Part shown: piece after piece, positions 12,575 to 23,500 of the stretch | Layout of the letters: every line of letters begins with the position of its first letter | Numbering within the stretch: the stretch's first letter is position 1 | Source of the DNA: Halichondria panicea | Taxonomy: Eukaryota > Porifera > Demospongiae > Suberitida > Halichondriidae | Direction of reading: 5' to 3' | Assembly (NCBI RefSeq): GCF_963675165.1 | Contig: NC_087393.1 | Coordinates: 542,002 to 606,001, forward strand | DNA: 64,000 nt | The notes under the pieces: model-generated | The model's database searches: none | Told to the model about the DNA's origin: nothing | The model's input: the letters and a program-made list of their open reading frames with translations, nothing else | Translations under genes and position numbers: made by a program

Positions 12575-12696
12575 TTGTGAACTATGACAACAAATAATCA
12601 GCAGTAAAATTATTATAGTTATCAGCAACTAATAGTAGCTACATACACATCGTTATAATTATACTTCTTTACTCTGCGGCTTTCTCAAGATAATCT

Positions 12697-15038
12697 TCAG
12701 GGCTGCTCAGCTGAAACAAATTGAATACTTAATCAATCGTAATAAAAGCTAGCTGTTGATATAATTATATACTGCAGTTACCGACTTCTGTATCAGATAT
12801 GGATGTTAAAAATTAGTGTTGCATGACACACTATTTTTTATACCTGTGCAGAATGGATTTATCCTTGGCTGCCATTTACCATCTTTAGAACATCTTCTGT
12901 TTTGTGGTCCAGTTAGTACGTATCCATCAGAGCACATATATGTAACAATTCCACCATAGTAGTGTGAAGTCATGGAAACCGTTCCATATCTCAACCGTAA
13001 ACGACGTGTGGAACATTCAATAGCTGTACTTGACACGAACAAGTACAACATAAAGCATACGTATACTTTTACTTACGTTCACAATCAGGAACATCATCAT
13101 GATCACCAAACCACTCCAGCAAGTGATCAGAATTTTCAGCATGTACACAGCAGAATGTGATAATTTTTATTTTGTACCCTGGAAACTTGAAGATAAAACC
13201 TTCATTGCACTGGTATGTTGCTTCGGCATTGTAAAAGTATGAGTTAACAGTCAATGTACTATTGAGAACTTATTTCAGAGGCCCACACACACCTGTTGGG
13301 AATATATAATTTAGAATGAGAAGCTTTGAAAACTCACGGTCGCAAATTGGTGAGATACCACTCCAAGTCATATCAGACAAGCAAGTTATGTTCCCATTTC
13401 CATTAACTCCGAACCCGTCCTCACAAGCAAATGTGGCATTGCTCTCAATAAAGTAAGGTCCATCACTCACGATGATGCCATTGTCAGGTTTAGTGGGAAC
13501 AGAGCACACAGCTGGAGGAAGTATCGTATGAATAAACAAACAATAAAGATGGCATGATCTTACGATTACAAACTGGAGGTTGCTGGCTCCAAAGGCCATC
13601 AGCTTCACAAATTATTTTTCCAATCCCAATCATTCCAAATCCCTCATTGCAAGTAAAATTAGTAGTTCCATCCACAAAATAGTCTGAGACATTCACATCT
13701 CCATTGCGTGGTGCACTCAGTGTGGGACAGATACCTGCAAGGATATTGACCACAAGTGCTTATCAATGATTTATAGTGCATGTTGGCTTGTTGTGCATTT
13801 TGTGAAGTGGTTGGAGTGCTGCCTAATCTCAAATCAAATCTTTTCCCATGTACTCTAAGTCTAATTACTTTGACCTCAACTTTCAGTTAACATACGTTTG
13901 CACTGAGGATCAGAATGAGTCCAGGTTCCATTCAGTTGACAGGTCCTGGAATCAGACCCTACCAGAGCATATCCAGCCGAGCATCTGTAACTAACGAGAC
14001 TGCCTACTCCGTTGGGGACATTCAAAGTCACAAAACCATTGGTCGGATTATCAAGATGAGGACATGTGATCAGTTCTGTGAATTACGTATAACAACATTA
14101 ATAGCATGCACAGTAAACTCACTGTAGCAATTGGGAGGTGATCCATTCCACTCTCCACTACTCAAACAGGTTAATGTTGACTCTCTAACCAATCCATATC
14201 CATCATTACAAGAATATCTTGCCTCACTCCCAACAAAGTCCCCATCAGTTTTACTAACACTGCCATCAGCAATTCCATCAAGAACAGGGCACGCGCCTAA
14301 AGACCAAAGTTATTTTATGCTCTTTAGTGCTTGCAACTCACGTCTGCAAGTTGGAACTGGGTTATTCCAGCTGCTGTCTGATTGACAGGTCAGAACAGCT
14401 GCTCCATCAACTCTGTATCCTGGACTACAGCTGTATAAAGCAGTGCCACCAACAAAAGTGGAGTTAACTATCACTGTACGTTCCGTAAGACATGTATAAG
14501 GACAGGGATAGACACCCACCTGCATGTACAAGCATTAGGGGTAAAAAGTAAATATTAAGTCAGTGATACGGTATGTATATTGTGTGTATTATGGAGGGTC
14601 AAATTCACTTACGTTCACATTGTGGTGCAGTTCCAATATATCCAGAACAGCAGTAATATTGAGTATACGATGGGGTGGAGTACACTGTTCTATATGCTGT
14701 GCAGTACCCAGTGCTATATATGGTTGTATTATATAAAATTGGACAGATACTTGTCCATGCAGCTTTACCTGTAACCAGTTCTTCTACATCTTTGTATACC
14801 CCCCACCAGCTACAAGCATGAAATGTAGTAACTGTAACCCACACTATAACTTTCTGAGATACTCGTCAGTGTCGATCGTCTCCAATAGCGGGTTTTCGTG
14901 CAAACACTATTAGCAGGTTAAACTAAATGACCAAACACACACACACATCACTCACTGTTCTCCTGATGCAGTGCTCACATTGACAAAGAGCATCAATGTT
15001 GCAAAAATTGCACATGTCCAAAAACTTGTGTAGGCCAT
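12697..15038 (-). pseudogene. EMI-sushi gene C, disabled copy
   Basis: The order matches genes B and D: signal peptide from ATG 15038, EMI exons, then CCP exons at about 14513-14345, 14296-14126, 14070-13885, 13733-13565, 13505-13340, 13290-13080 and 13019-12843, and a short last exon ending at TGA 12697-12699. Three lesions are visible. The EMI exon has an in-frame TAG near 14810, produced by a 4-base insertion relative to gene D. CCP1 has a 4-base insertion near 14483 ('tgtacgttcc' against 'tgttcc'), which shifts the frame. CCP6 has CAA changed to TAA at 13267-13269. CCP8 is deleted. The lesions could be assembly errors, but three independent ones make a decayed gene likely. Skipping the phase 1-1 exons could rescue a shorter product. 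Confidence 0.78.
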
Positions 15039-15456
15039 TGTTGTCTAGTCAATTCTCATGCAAGTTTTCTTATGCATTTATATCTAGCAAAACCACAGAA
15101 ATTCTTCCACAAACAGCAGTTACATCACATTGACATAGTTTTATAAATACATTCCAACAAAAAAAGTTGAAGCACTCTTCATGGGTCCTCCCCCTCCCCC
15201 CAACCATGCTCCCCCGCCCACTACTAACACTGCACCAGTTACATAATTATTAAAATGCTATGGGTAAAGTTTGTGTAAAGATCATTAACTTATATAAACT
15301 CAGAACTTGACAGTATGCATGATCACAAATAAGCAAAATCAAGAGTGAAATTAAAATTATAATCAGCATCAGCATCAGCAAATAATTATAGTCGTCAGTA
15401 ACTAATAGTAGCTACATACATCAAGTCAGATTGTTATATACTTCTTATTTTCCGGC
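15039..15456. other. Spacer C/D
   Basis: Holds the promoter side of gene C, a short DECR2 last-exon fragment (about 15175-15245) and sequence matching that 3' of Caskin ('gtaaagatcattaact'). The Caskin exon fragment seen in the other two spacers is absent here. Confidence 0.75.
15175..15245 (-). pseudogene. DECR2 last-exon fragment, copy in spacer C/D
   Basis: Contains 'tcttcatgggtcctcccc' and 'accatgctcccccgcccac', as at 18818-18860. It breaks off after 'gcaccagttaca'. Confidence 0.82.
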
Positions 15457-18400
15457 TCACTCAGGAACGTCCTCAGGGCTTTCAGTGTTGGGCTCAGCTG
15501 AAATAATTGAATACGTAATAAAAGCTAGCTATTGATTAATACTGCAGTTACCAGGAACCCCTGTATCAGATGTGAAAAGCAGTTGCATGACTAGCCATGT
15601 TTTGTACCTGTACAGAATGGATTTATCCTTGGCTCCCATATGCGATTTTTAGAACATCTTCTGTTTTGTGGTCCAGTTAGTACGTATCCATCAAAACACA
15701 TATATGTAACAATTCCACCATAGTAGTGTGAAGTTATGGAAACCGTTCCATATCTCAACCGTAAACGACGTGTGGAACATTCAATAGCTGTACCCAACAA
15801 GAACAAGTACAACATAAAGCATATGTATATACTTTTACTTACGTTCACAATCAGGAACATCATCATGATCACCAACCCACTCCAGCAAGTGATCAGAATT
15901 TTCAGCATGTAGACAGCAGTATGTGAGGCGGCTTTCTGTTTGGGGCCCTGAAAACTTGAAGTTAAAGCCTTCCTTGCACTGGTATGTTGCTTTGCCATTG
16001 TAAAAGTATGAATCAATAGTCATTGTACTATTGGGAACATGTTGTGGGGGCCCACACACACCTGTTGGGGGAAATATATCGTGAATTTAGATTCAACAGC
16101 TTTGAAAACTCACGGTCGCAAGTTGGTGAGCTGCCACTCCAAGTCAGATCAGACAAGCAAGTTATGCTCCCATTTCCATTAACTCCAAACCCGTCCTCAC
16201 AAGCAAATGTGGCATTGCTCTCAATGAAGTATGGTTCATCACTCACGATGATGCCATTGTCAGGTTTAGTGGGAACAGAGCACACAGCTGGAAAGAGGTA
16301 TCGTATGAATAAACATACAATAAAGATGATGATCTTACGATCACAGACTGGAGGTTGCTGGCTCCAAAGGCCATCAGCTTCACAAATGATTTGTCCAGAC
16401 CCGACTATTTCAAAGCCCACATTGCAAGCAAATTTAGCAGTTCCATCCACAAAATAGTCTGAGACAGTCATATCTCCATTGCGTGGTGCTCTCAGTGTTG
16501 TGGGACAGATACCTGTGATATAGGTTGACCATGCACTTTAAGTAGGGCTTATCAATCCCCTCAATTATTGGTATTATTGTGGCATGGTAGGAGGTTTGTA
16601 ACTGCAAATGATGTGCGGAACATTTAATAGTTGTACTTAACAAGAACGTCTACAGCATAGAGTATGTATACTTTACTCACGTTCACAATCGGGCACCACA
16701 TCATAATCACCAACCCACTCCAGCAAGTGATCAGAATTGTCATCATGTAGACAGCAGTATGTAAGGTGGCTTTCTGTTTGGGATCCTGACAACTTGAAGA
16801 TAAAGCCTTCATTGCACTGGTATGTTGCTTCGCCATCGAAAAAATATGAGTCAACAGTCAATGTACTATTGAGAACTTGTTTCAGAGGCCCACACACACC
16901 TGTTGGGGGGAGACATAACTATAGTGAAATTTATAACAGCATTCATAGAAAACTCACGGTCGCAAGTTGGTGAGCTGCCACTCCAAGTCAAATCAGACAA
17001 GCAAGTTATGCTCCCATCTCCATTAACTCCAAACCCGTCCTCACAAGTGAATGTAGCATTACTCTCAATAAAGTAAGGTCCATCACTCACGATGATGCCA
17101 TTGTCAGGTTTAGTGAGAACAGAGCACACAGCTAGAAGAGAAACCATGAGCATATACAATAAAAAATGACATGATCTTACGATCACAGACTGGAGGTGGC
17201 TGGCTCCAAAGGCCATCAGCTTCACAAATGATTTTTCCAGACCCGACTATTTCAAAGCCCACATTGCAAGCAAATTTAGCCGTTCCAGCCACAAAATAGT
17301 CTGAGACATTCATATCTCCATTGCGTGGTGCTCTCAGTGTGGGACAGATACCTGAGGATTGACCACCAGTGCATATCAATGGCTTATAGTGCATGTGTTG
17401 GTTTATAGTGCATTTTGTGAAGTGGTTGGAGTGCTGCCTAATCTCAAATCAAATCTTTTCCCATGTACTCTAAGTCTATAATTACTTTGACCTCAACTTT
17501 CAGTTAACATACGTTGGCACTGAGGATCAGAATGGGTCCAGGTTCCATTCAGTTGACAGGTCCTGGAATCAGACCCTACCAGAGCATATCCAGCCGAGCA
17601 TCTGTAACTAACGATACTGCCTACTAAAGCTTCGTTGTGGACACTCTTCCAAGTCACAGAACCATTGGTCGGATCATCAGGACGAAGACACGTGATCAAT
17701 TCTGTGAATTATGTATAATATTAACAACACAACATTGATTGCATGGACAGTAACTCACTGTGGCATGTTGGAGGTGATCCATTCCACTCTCCTCTGTTCA
17801 AACAAGTTAGTGTTGACCCTCCAACAAGTCCATATCCATAGCTACAAGAATAGCTTGCCTCACTCCCAACAAAGTCCCCATCAGTTTTACTGACAGCACC
17901 ATCCGCAATCCCATCAAGCACAGAGCACACACCTAATTACCAAAGCTATTTATACTCTTTAGGGGCTGCACTTACGTCTACAAGTTGGAACTTGGTTATT
18001 CCAGCTGCTGTCTGATTGACAGGTCAGAACAGCTGCTCCATCAACTCTATATCCTGGACTACAGCTGTACACGGCAGTGCCACCAACAAAAGTGGAGTTA
18101 ACTATCACTGTTCCATGAGACACGTATGAGGGCAGGGACAGACACACACCTGTATACGTATACAAGCAATAAATAACTTACGGTATGCAGTATGTGTGTG
18201 TGTGTGTGTGTGTGTGTGTATAATGGATGGCCAATTAGCAAATTCACTTACGCTGACAATGTGGTGCAGTTCCAATATATCCTGAACAGCATTGATCATA
18301 ATCTTCGGAGTAGTACACTGTTTTATATGCTGTGCGGTATGCAGGACTACATGCATGGTTGCATTTTAAAAAAGGACCGATACTTGTCCATGCAGCTTTA

Positions 18401-18670
18401 CCTGTAACCAGTTCTTCTACATCTTTGTACCCCCCACCAGCCACAAGCAATGTAGTAACTGTAAGCCACACTATAACTTTCTGAGATACTCGTCAGTGTT
18501 GATGCTCTCCGATAGAGGGTTCTCGTGCAAACACTATTAGCAAGTTAAACAAAAGGTACCAGATACACACACATTAACATTACTCACTCTACATGTTCTC
18601 CTGATGCAGTGCTCATAAAGAGCATCAATGTTGCAAAAATTGCATACTTCAAAAAACTTGTGTAAGCCAT
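15457..18670 (-). CDS. Secreted EMI-sushi protein D, internally expanded
   Basis: ATG at 18670 starts a signal peptide with core 'YAIFATLMLFMSTASG'. EMI exons at about 18540-18400 and 18345-18250 contain 'CGWWGVQRC' and 'QCCSGYIGT'. CCP1-CCP6 lie at about 18150-17980, 17930-17757, 17690-17510, 17350-17180, 17130-16960 and 16900-16680. A truncated CCP7 piece lies near 16600-16640. A second set of CCP4-CCP5-CCP6-CCP7 follows at about 16510-16340, 16285-16110, 16062-15842 and 15790-15608. The acidic tail stops at TGA 15457-15459. The internal duplication gives about ten complete CCP domains, against eight in gene B. CCP8 is deleted, leaving only its first bases near 15550. All junctions are phase 1, so the frame can be kept if the truncated piece is skipped. 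Confidence 0.78.
18193..18218. repeat. (TG)n microsatellite in gene D intron
   Basis: A pure TG run. The corresponding introns of the other array members show only short or interrupted TG. Confidence 0.85.
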
Positions 18671-18804
18671 TGTTGTCTGTCTAGTCAATTCTTATGCAAG
18701 TTTTCTTATGCAGTTTAGTATTTATATCTAGCAAAACCACAGAAATGTTCCACAACAAGCAGTTACATCACATTGACATAGTTTTACAAACACAATAATA
18801 AAAG

Positions 18805-20286
18805 TCACAGCATACTCTTCATGGGTCCTCCCCCTCCCCCCAACCATGCTCCCCCGTCCACTACCAACACTGCACCAGTTATATAAGAGCTCAAGTCACT
18901 AGCTAGGAACACAGCCGACTCAGCAATCTCTGTACGAGTCCCCATTCTCCCGAGGGGTATGTATGACATCATCTTGTCCTTGACCTCTGGACTGCCCTCC
19001 AACATTAACCCACCTGGGCATGGCAAAGAAATCAACTTTATAGCCAATGTAGATTGTATAACGTGACAACTCGATCAGACTGTACTGCATGTGTATTAGC
19101 ACTGGCTAGCTAAGACTTAAGATTACACCAAGCAAGCAAAGTTGACACTCAGTAGCTAGCTATGAACTGATGGAGTATATACTCACCCAGTTTCCTCATT
19201 CCCACTGTCCCTTCTATAGGCCCCGGGGCTATACAGTTGACTCGTATGTTGTTAGGCCCCCACTCCACAGCCAGGTGTCGGGTCATGGCATCAATGGCTG
19301 CCTTGGCTGAACCAGCATGCACCTGCGACAAGCATCGTATATGTACACACACAATACAACACAATGGGTTCTTTGTACCTGTAGTGGCTGACCGAGGTAA
19401 TGAAGGGTGGCGGATATATTGATGATGCAACCTCCATTATCCTGTGAGGGTCAGAGATATTAGCTAGCTACACAGATAGTATTGAGCAGCTCACCTTGAA
19501 GTAAGCGTCGTAAACAGCTCTGCTTGCATTGTAGCAACCAACAGTGTCAATCTCAATAACTGCAAGAGCAACAACTTAATATAATCATTATAATTATAGT
19601 TCTTACCAGTTCTGAAAGCGTTGGAGGAGAGAGAAGCAGCTGGACAGAGGAAATTCCCAGCAGCGCCTGAGGGGATTGATAGGGTTGTTGAGAATGTACA
19701 TGCATGTGTGGGTGTACACTTACTGTTGATTAGGATGTCAATACGCTTGAACTTTTGCAACGTTTCCTCCACAGCATTCTTCACAGAGTCATACTAAACG
19801 AAGAGAATATACGACCATAAATGACGTGAGGTAATGGACACACACTAATGTCCTCACCTTCCTCACGTCCATCTGAATAGGCAGACACTCTCTACCAGTG
19901 GCTGCACTCAACCTCTGAGCAGACTGGAGAATGGAGGTATAAGGAAATTTATCAGCTATTATTAAAATACGAGTATGTATAGCTATAACCTCATGCTCAT
20001 ACGGTGAGCATAAATATAGATAGACTGCCATCTGATAGGCCTCATCGTGAACACAACGCATACAAATATGCAACAGTATCAATACTACCTCCTGGAGCTT
20101 GTCCCTCCGCCTGCTCCCGATGGCCACATGACAGCCGTGTCTCATGAGGAGCTCGGCCATACGGAATCCTATCCCAGACCCCCCACCAGTGATGAAGGCC
20201 ACCCTCCCCTGGAGAAGGTCAACCTGGAACTGGTGCTTGTACTGCTCCAGACAGTAGTCATCGTGATTAGGGTCCTTCTGGGCCAT
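18805..20286 (-). CDS. DECR2: Peroxisomal 2,4-dienoyl-CoA reductase (SDR family)
   Basis: Eight exons at 20286-20089, 19923-19858, 19793-19724, 19666-19607, 19559-19495, 19441-19379, 19322-19187 and 19013-18805. The protein has the SDR cofactor motif 'TGGGSGIG', then 'AAGNFLCPA', '[20 protein letters not shown]', '[13 protein letters not shown]' and '[13 protein letters not shown]', all characteristic of DECR2. DECR2 reduces 2,4-dienoyl-CoA with NADPH during peroxisomal beta-oxidation of polyunsaturated fatty acids. The usual SDR tyrosine of YxxxK is replaced by serine in 'HAGSAKAA', as in the DECR family. The C-terminus is '-SML', a PTS1-like but non-canonical tripeptide. The gene is head-to-head with IFT140, 296 bp apart. 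Its last exon has been copied repeatedly into the sushi array. Confidence 0.93.
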
Positions 20287-20582
20287 CACAAGAAGAAGAA
20301 GTAGAGCTAGAGGTAGGTAATGTTCTTTTGGGGCTGCTAGCTAGCTACTGTACTGACCTTGTACGAGCCACGCCCCTCTTTGATGCAAGATAAAAATGTG
20401 TCTAATATTCACTTGTTGGTTTATGATCTTTACCATAGCAACATTCAACTAACAAGTTCCCTACAGTGCAGTGCTAGTTAATTAAGTTTAGCCTAGCGAA
20501 GAAAGTGAAGGCCTTATAAAAGTTGCATTTTGTACTTATTGTGGATTGGATTGCAAGCTGCAAGTCTGCAAGAGAGGCTGCT
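20287..20582. promoter_or_regulatory. Shared divergent promoter region DECR2 / IFT140
   Basis: The 296 bp between the two start codons must contain both 5' untranslated regions and probably both promoters. No specific site such as an RFX X-box was recognised by eye. Confidence 0.4.
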
Positions 20583-23500
20583 ATGGCTGTGTTTTTTGAC
20601 AAACATGTAGAGTTTCCAAGGCCATCTGGTGGAGTGAGGATTCATCATGCAGTGGAGTGGCACAGCAAGCATGCAATACTGGCAGTGGCCTCCAAGTGCG
20701 AGGCTACAGATGCCGAGGGATCAGTCAACTTCTATATAGATGAGGTAGAATAACAAATATATCTATGCAGGTGTGTACACACCCCCTTTTTGCCAGACCA
20801 TGTGGTCTTGTAAATTAGTTTTGCTTTGTAAACAGAAAAGCTTGAGGCAGAGTTAGTAAGTAAGTGTTGGTGTTCCTAGGCTCTAGCTGTAGCTAGCTAC
20901 TACGATATCCATCCTGGTAGTTAGTAGATCTAGCAGCCTCCTCTCCCCCTCGCACTCACACGTACACTTCCAATAATAGTCTCGATTTTAATATCAGTCC
21001 CATTTATTAATATTACACACATACGCAGGGTGAGCTGATTGAAGATGCCACCATCCAGCGTTCTGTCTCAGTGGAGTGCATGCAATGGCACCCAGTGAGA
21101 CGTATTGCAGTCATTGGTTGGCAGAGTGGAGAGATCACACTCTACAACGATCATGAGCAGACATACTGTGAGCAGTCCTCCTTGCATAGGTCACCTCTCA
21201 CTGTGCTTAGATGGAACAAGAGTGGCAGTTGCATCATCTCTGGAGATAAGGTGGGAGCAGGCTCTGACATTGCTAAGATTGTTGTAGCCTTGGAGATGTT
21301 TTCACTGAACATTTATTTTGTCTGAAATAATCCGTTAAAATTTATAAGTCTATTTTCAGCCTGTTTTTGACAAACTACAGGGCTGCATCCAGGATTTTGG
21401 ATCAGGGGGGGCGAATTGGGCAATTTAAAGATGTAGGAGGGGCAAAGTCATCAGAATTATAGCAGTACAAATGAATCTGTCAGATCCTAGGGGGGGCGAA
21501 TTACCCCCCTCGCCCCCCCCCCCTCAATGCAGCCCCCCTGAAATACCATGCCATATACATGTATACCCCATGGTCTTTTTCACACACACACGCACACACA
21601 GAGTGGCCTACTGGCGGTATGGAATGTGGACCCTCAAGGCAAGATTCATCCTGTTCCCATACATCAGCACCGACTGCAATCAACCATAGCGTACTGTGTG
21701 ATGCTCCACCCACCAACCACTCCCCCTATCGGCAAGAGGGGCAGTGTCCTGGATGCCTACACTTGGCAGAGGAAGGGAGCTGCTCAAATGGCAGAGAGCA
21801 TTCAAGACCCCATAGCGTGCTTCATCATTACACAAGAAGGTGAGTAGTAATCATAGAATTAGTTCCGTTGGCCCAATAACCTGAAAGCTTGGAGAGAGAG
21901 GCCTTTAGATGATGTGTTAATTTAAAAGTCTATTTTCAGCTTGTTTTTGACAAATACCATCGTCTATTATAGCCCATGGCCTTTTTTCGAAAATGAGAAG
22001 TTATAGCCCATTCCAATTTTGAGATTTGAGCATGCCATACTCCTTCTACCCAGAAAATCGTTGAATTTGGACCATTAGAAGTAGTTACATGTACAGAGCC
22101 AACTCTAGCAATGAAGATGATCTGTGAGTGTGGAAGAGGTCCCTAATCCCTCCCTCCCCTCCCTCCCCTCCCTCCCTCCCTCCCTCCCTCCCCTCCCTCT
22201 CTCTAGGAGCAATGCTGTTCATGAACCACTCTGGTGTGTGTAGTGAGAGGTCCCGTATCAATGGCCCAGTGCACAGCCTCCTGATGAGGGGGGATATGGA
22301 GCTAATGGCCGTGCTCACTCATGAGATGGGCCTCTCACAGTACTCTGTCACCTACGATGGACAAACATCTCAGACCATGAATGTAGGGGCTCATGTGTGT
22401 GTGTGTGTGGGTAGCTACTCACTGTATCCCCTTCCTAGATACATTCATGTTTGCTTAATCAAAATTAATGTACATGTTTGTATGGATGTCATAATTATAT
22501 CCCTTTCCTTTACATAAAGTAATGACTATAGGATCTGAGTCATCGGATTGAAGAAATAATTATTGAATCTCTACGCTATTAACATCATGTGGTGTATTGT
22601 CCTTTCTCTAAGGAAATGGGCGTGTATTTATTGTCTACAAGTTGTCAGTATTCACTGTTTTGTATCCTTTTTCCCAGGCAAAGCTGAGCACCCAGGCAAC
22701 GTGTTTAATCTGGGTGGGGGGTGGTGTGCTGGCCTCATGCTCGGGGGAAGCTGCCGTGAGATTCTGGGACTTTGAGGGAGGAGACAACTACAGTCTGGGA
22801 CTAGGGGGTGGGGCTGCACCAGGGGAGGTGGTCACCTGTATCAGCTACAACACTGAGAGAGGTAAGGATGGTGTGATAGCTTAGAAGGTGCTCTGTCAGA
22901 TGGTATGCTTAAATCTCAAATTTGGATCACTGACTTATCCCCCCCCCCCCCTCCCTAGGTGTTCTGGCCGGGGGTACTAGTGCTGGTAATGTGGTCATGT
23001 GGAAGTTTACAGGAGGAGACACATCTCTCGAGGGCCCGGACCAGTGGGAGTTCCTCACATCATCAACAATCGCTGCACCACCCACTCAACTACAGGTAAC
23101 AATAATAGGTACTTATGGTAGCCCTTGCGAGTAATCAGATGAACAAAATTATAAAAATAAACGTAATCCTCATACTTGACTAACATTCGTAACTATTACG
23201 CTACCATCTCAAATATCTGTATTCACTATTATAGAACAATACATCGCTACATTTAGTTGATGCCAAGACTGTCTTCTTGATCTCTATTTTCTTCTTGCAA
23301 CCCATATTGAACTTGATCTGTGTGTGTGCGTGTGTGTTGTATATATATGCGTACCATATACTTTATTGTTCAAAGATACAAATCAAAACTTACCTTCAGG
23401 ATTATCATCTCTCGGGGGTGCTTTGATGCCAGCTTCTTGTTCCTCCTCTCCTTGATAACTTTTATCCATTTCATCTGGCAAATCCCTCACTTCTAGCTCA

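Larger units (their letters stand above)
11101..12696. other. Spacer B/C with duplicated flank pieces
   Basis: About 1.6 kb without an intact gene. 11725-11815 is a DECR2 last-exon fragment. 11818-11975 and 12190-12296 are Caskin exon fragments. 12472-12574 is a perfect palindrome. 11101-11700 is AT-rich with no recognised feature apart from the promoter side of gene B. Confidence 0.8.
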
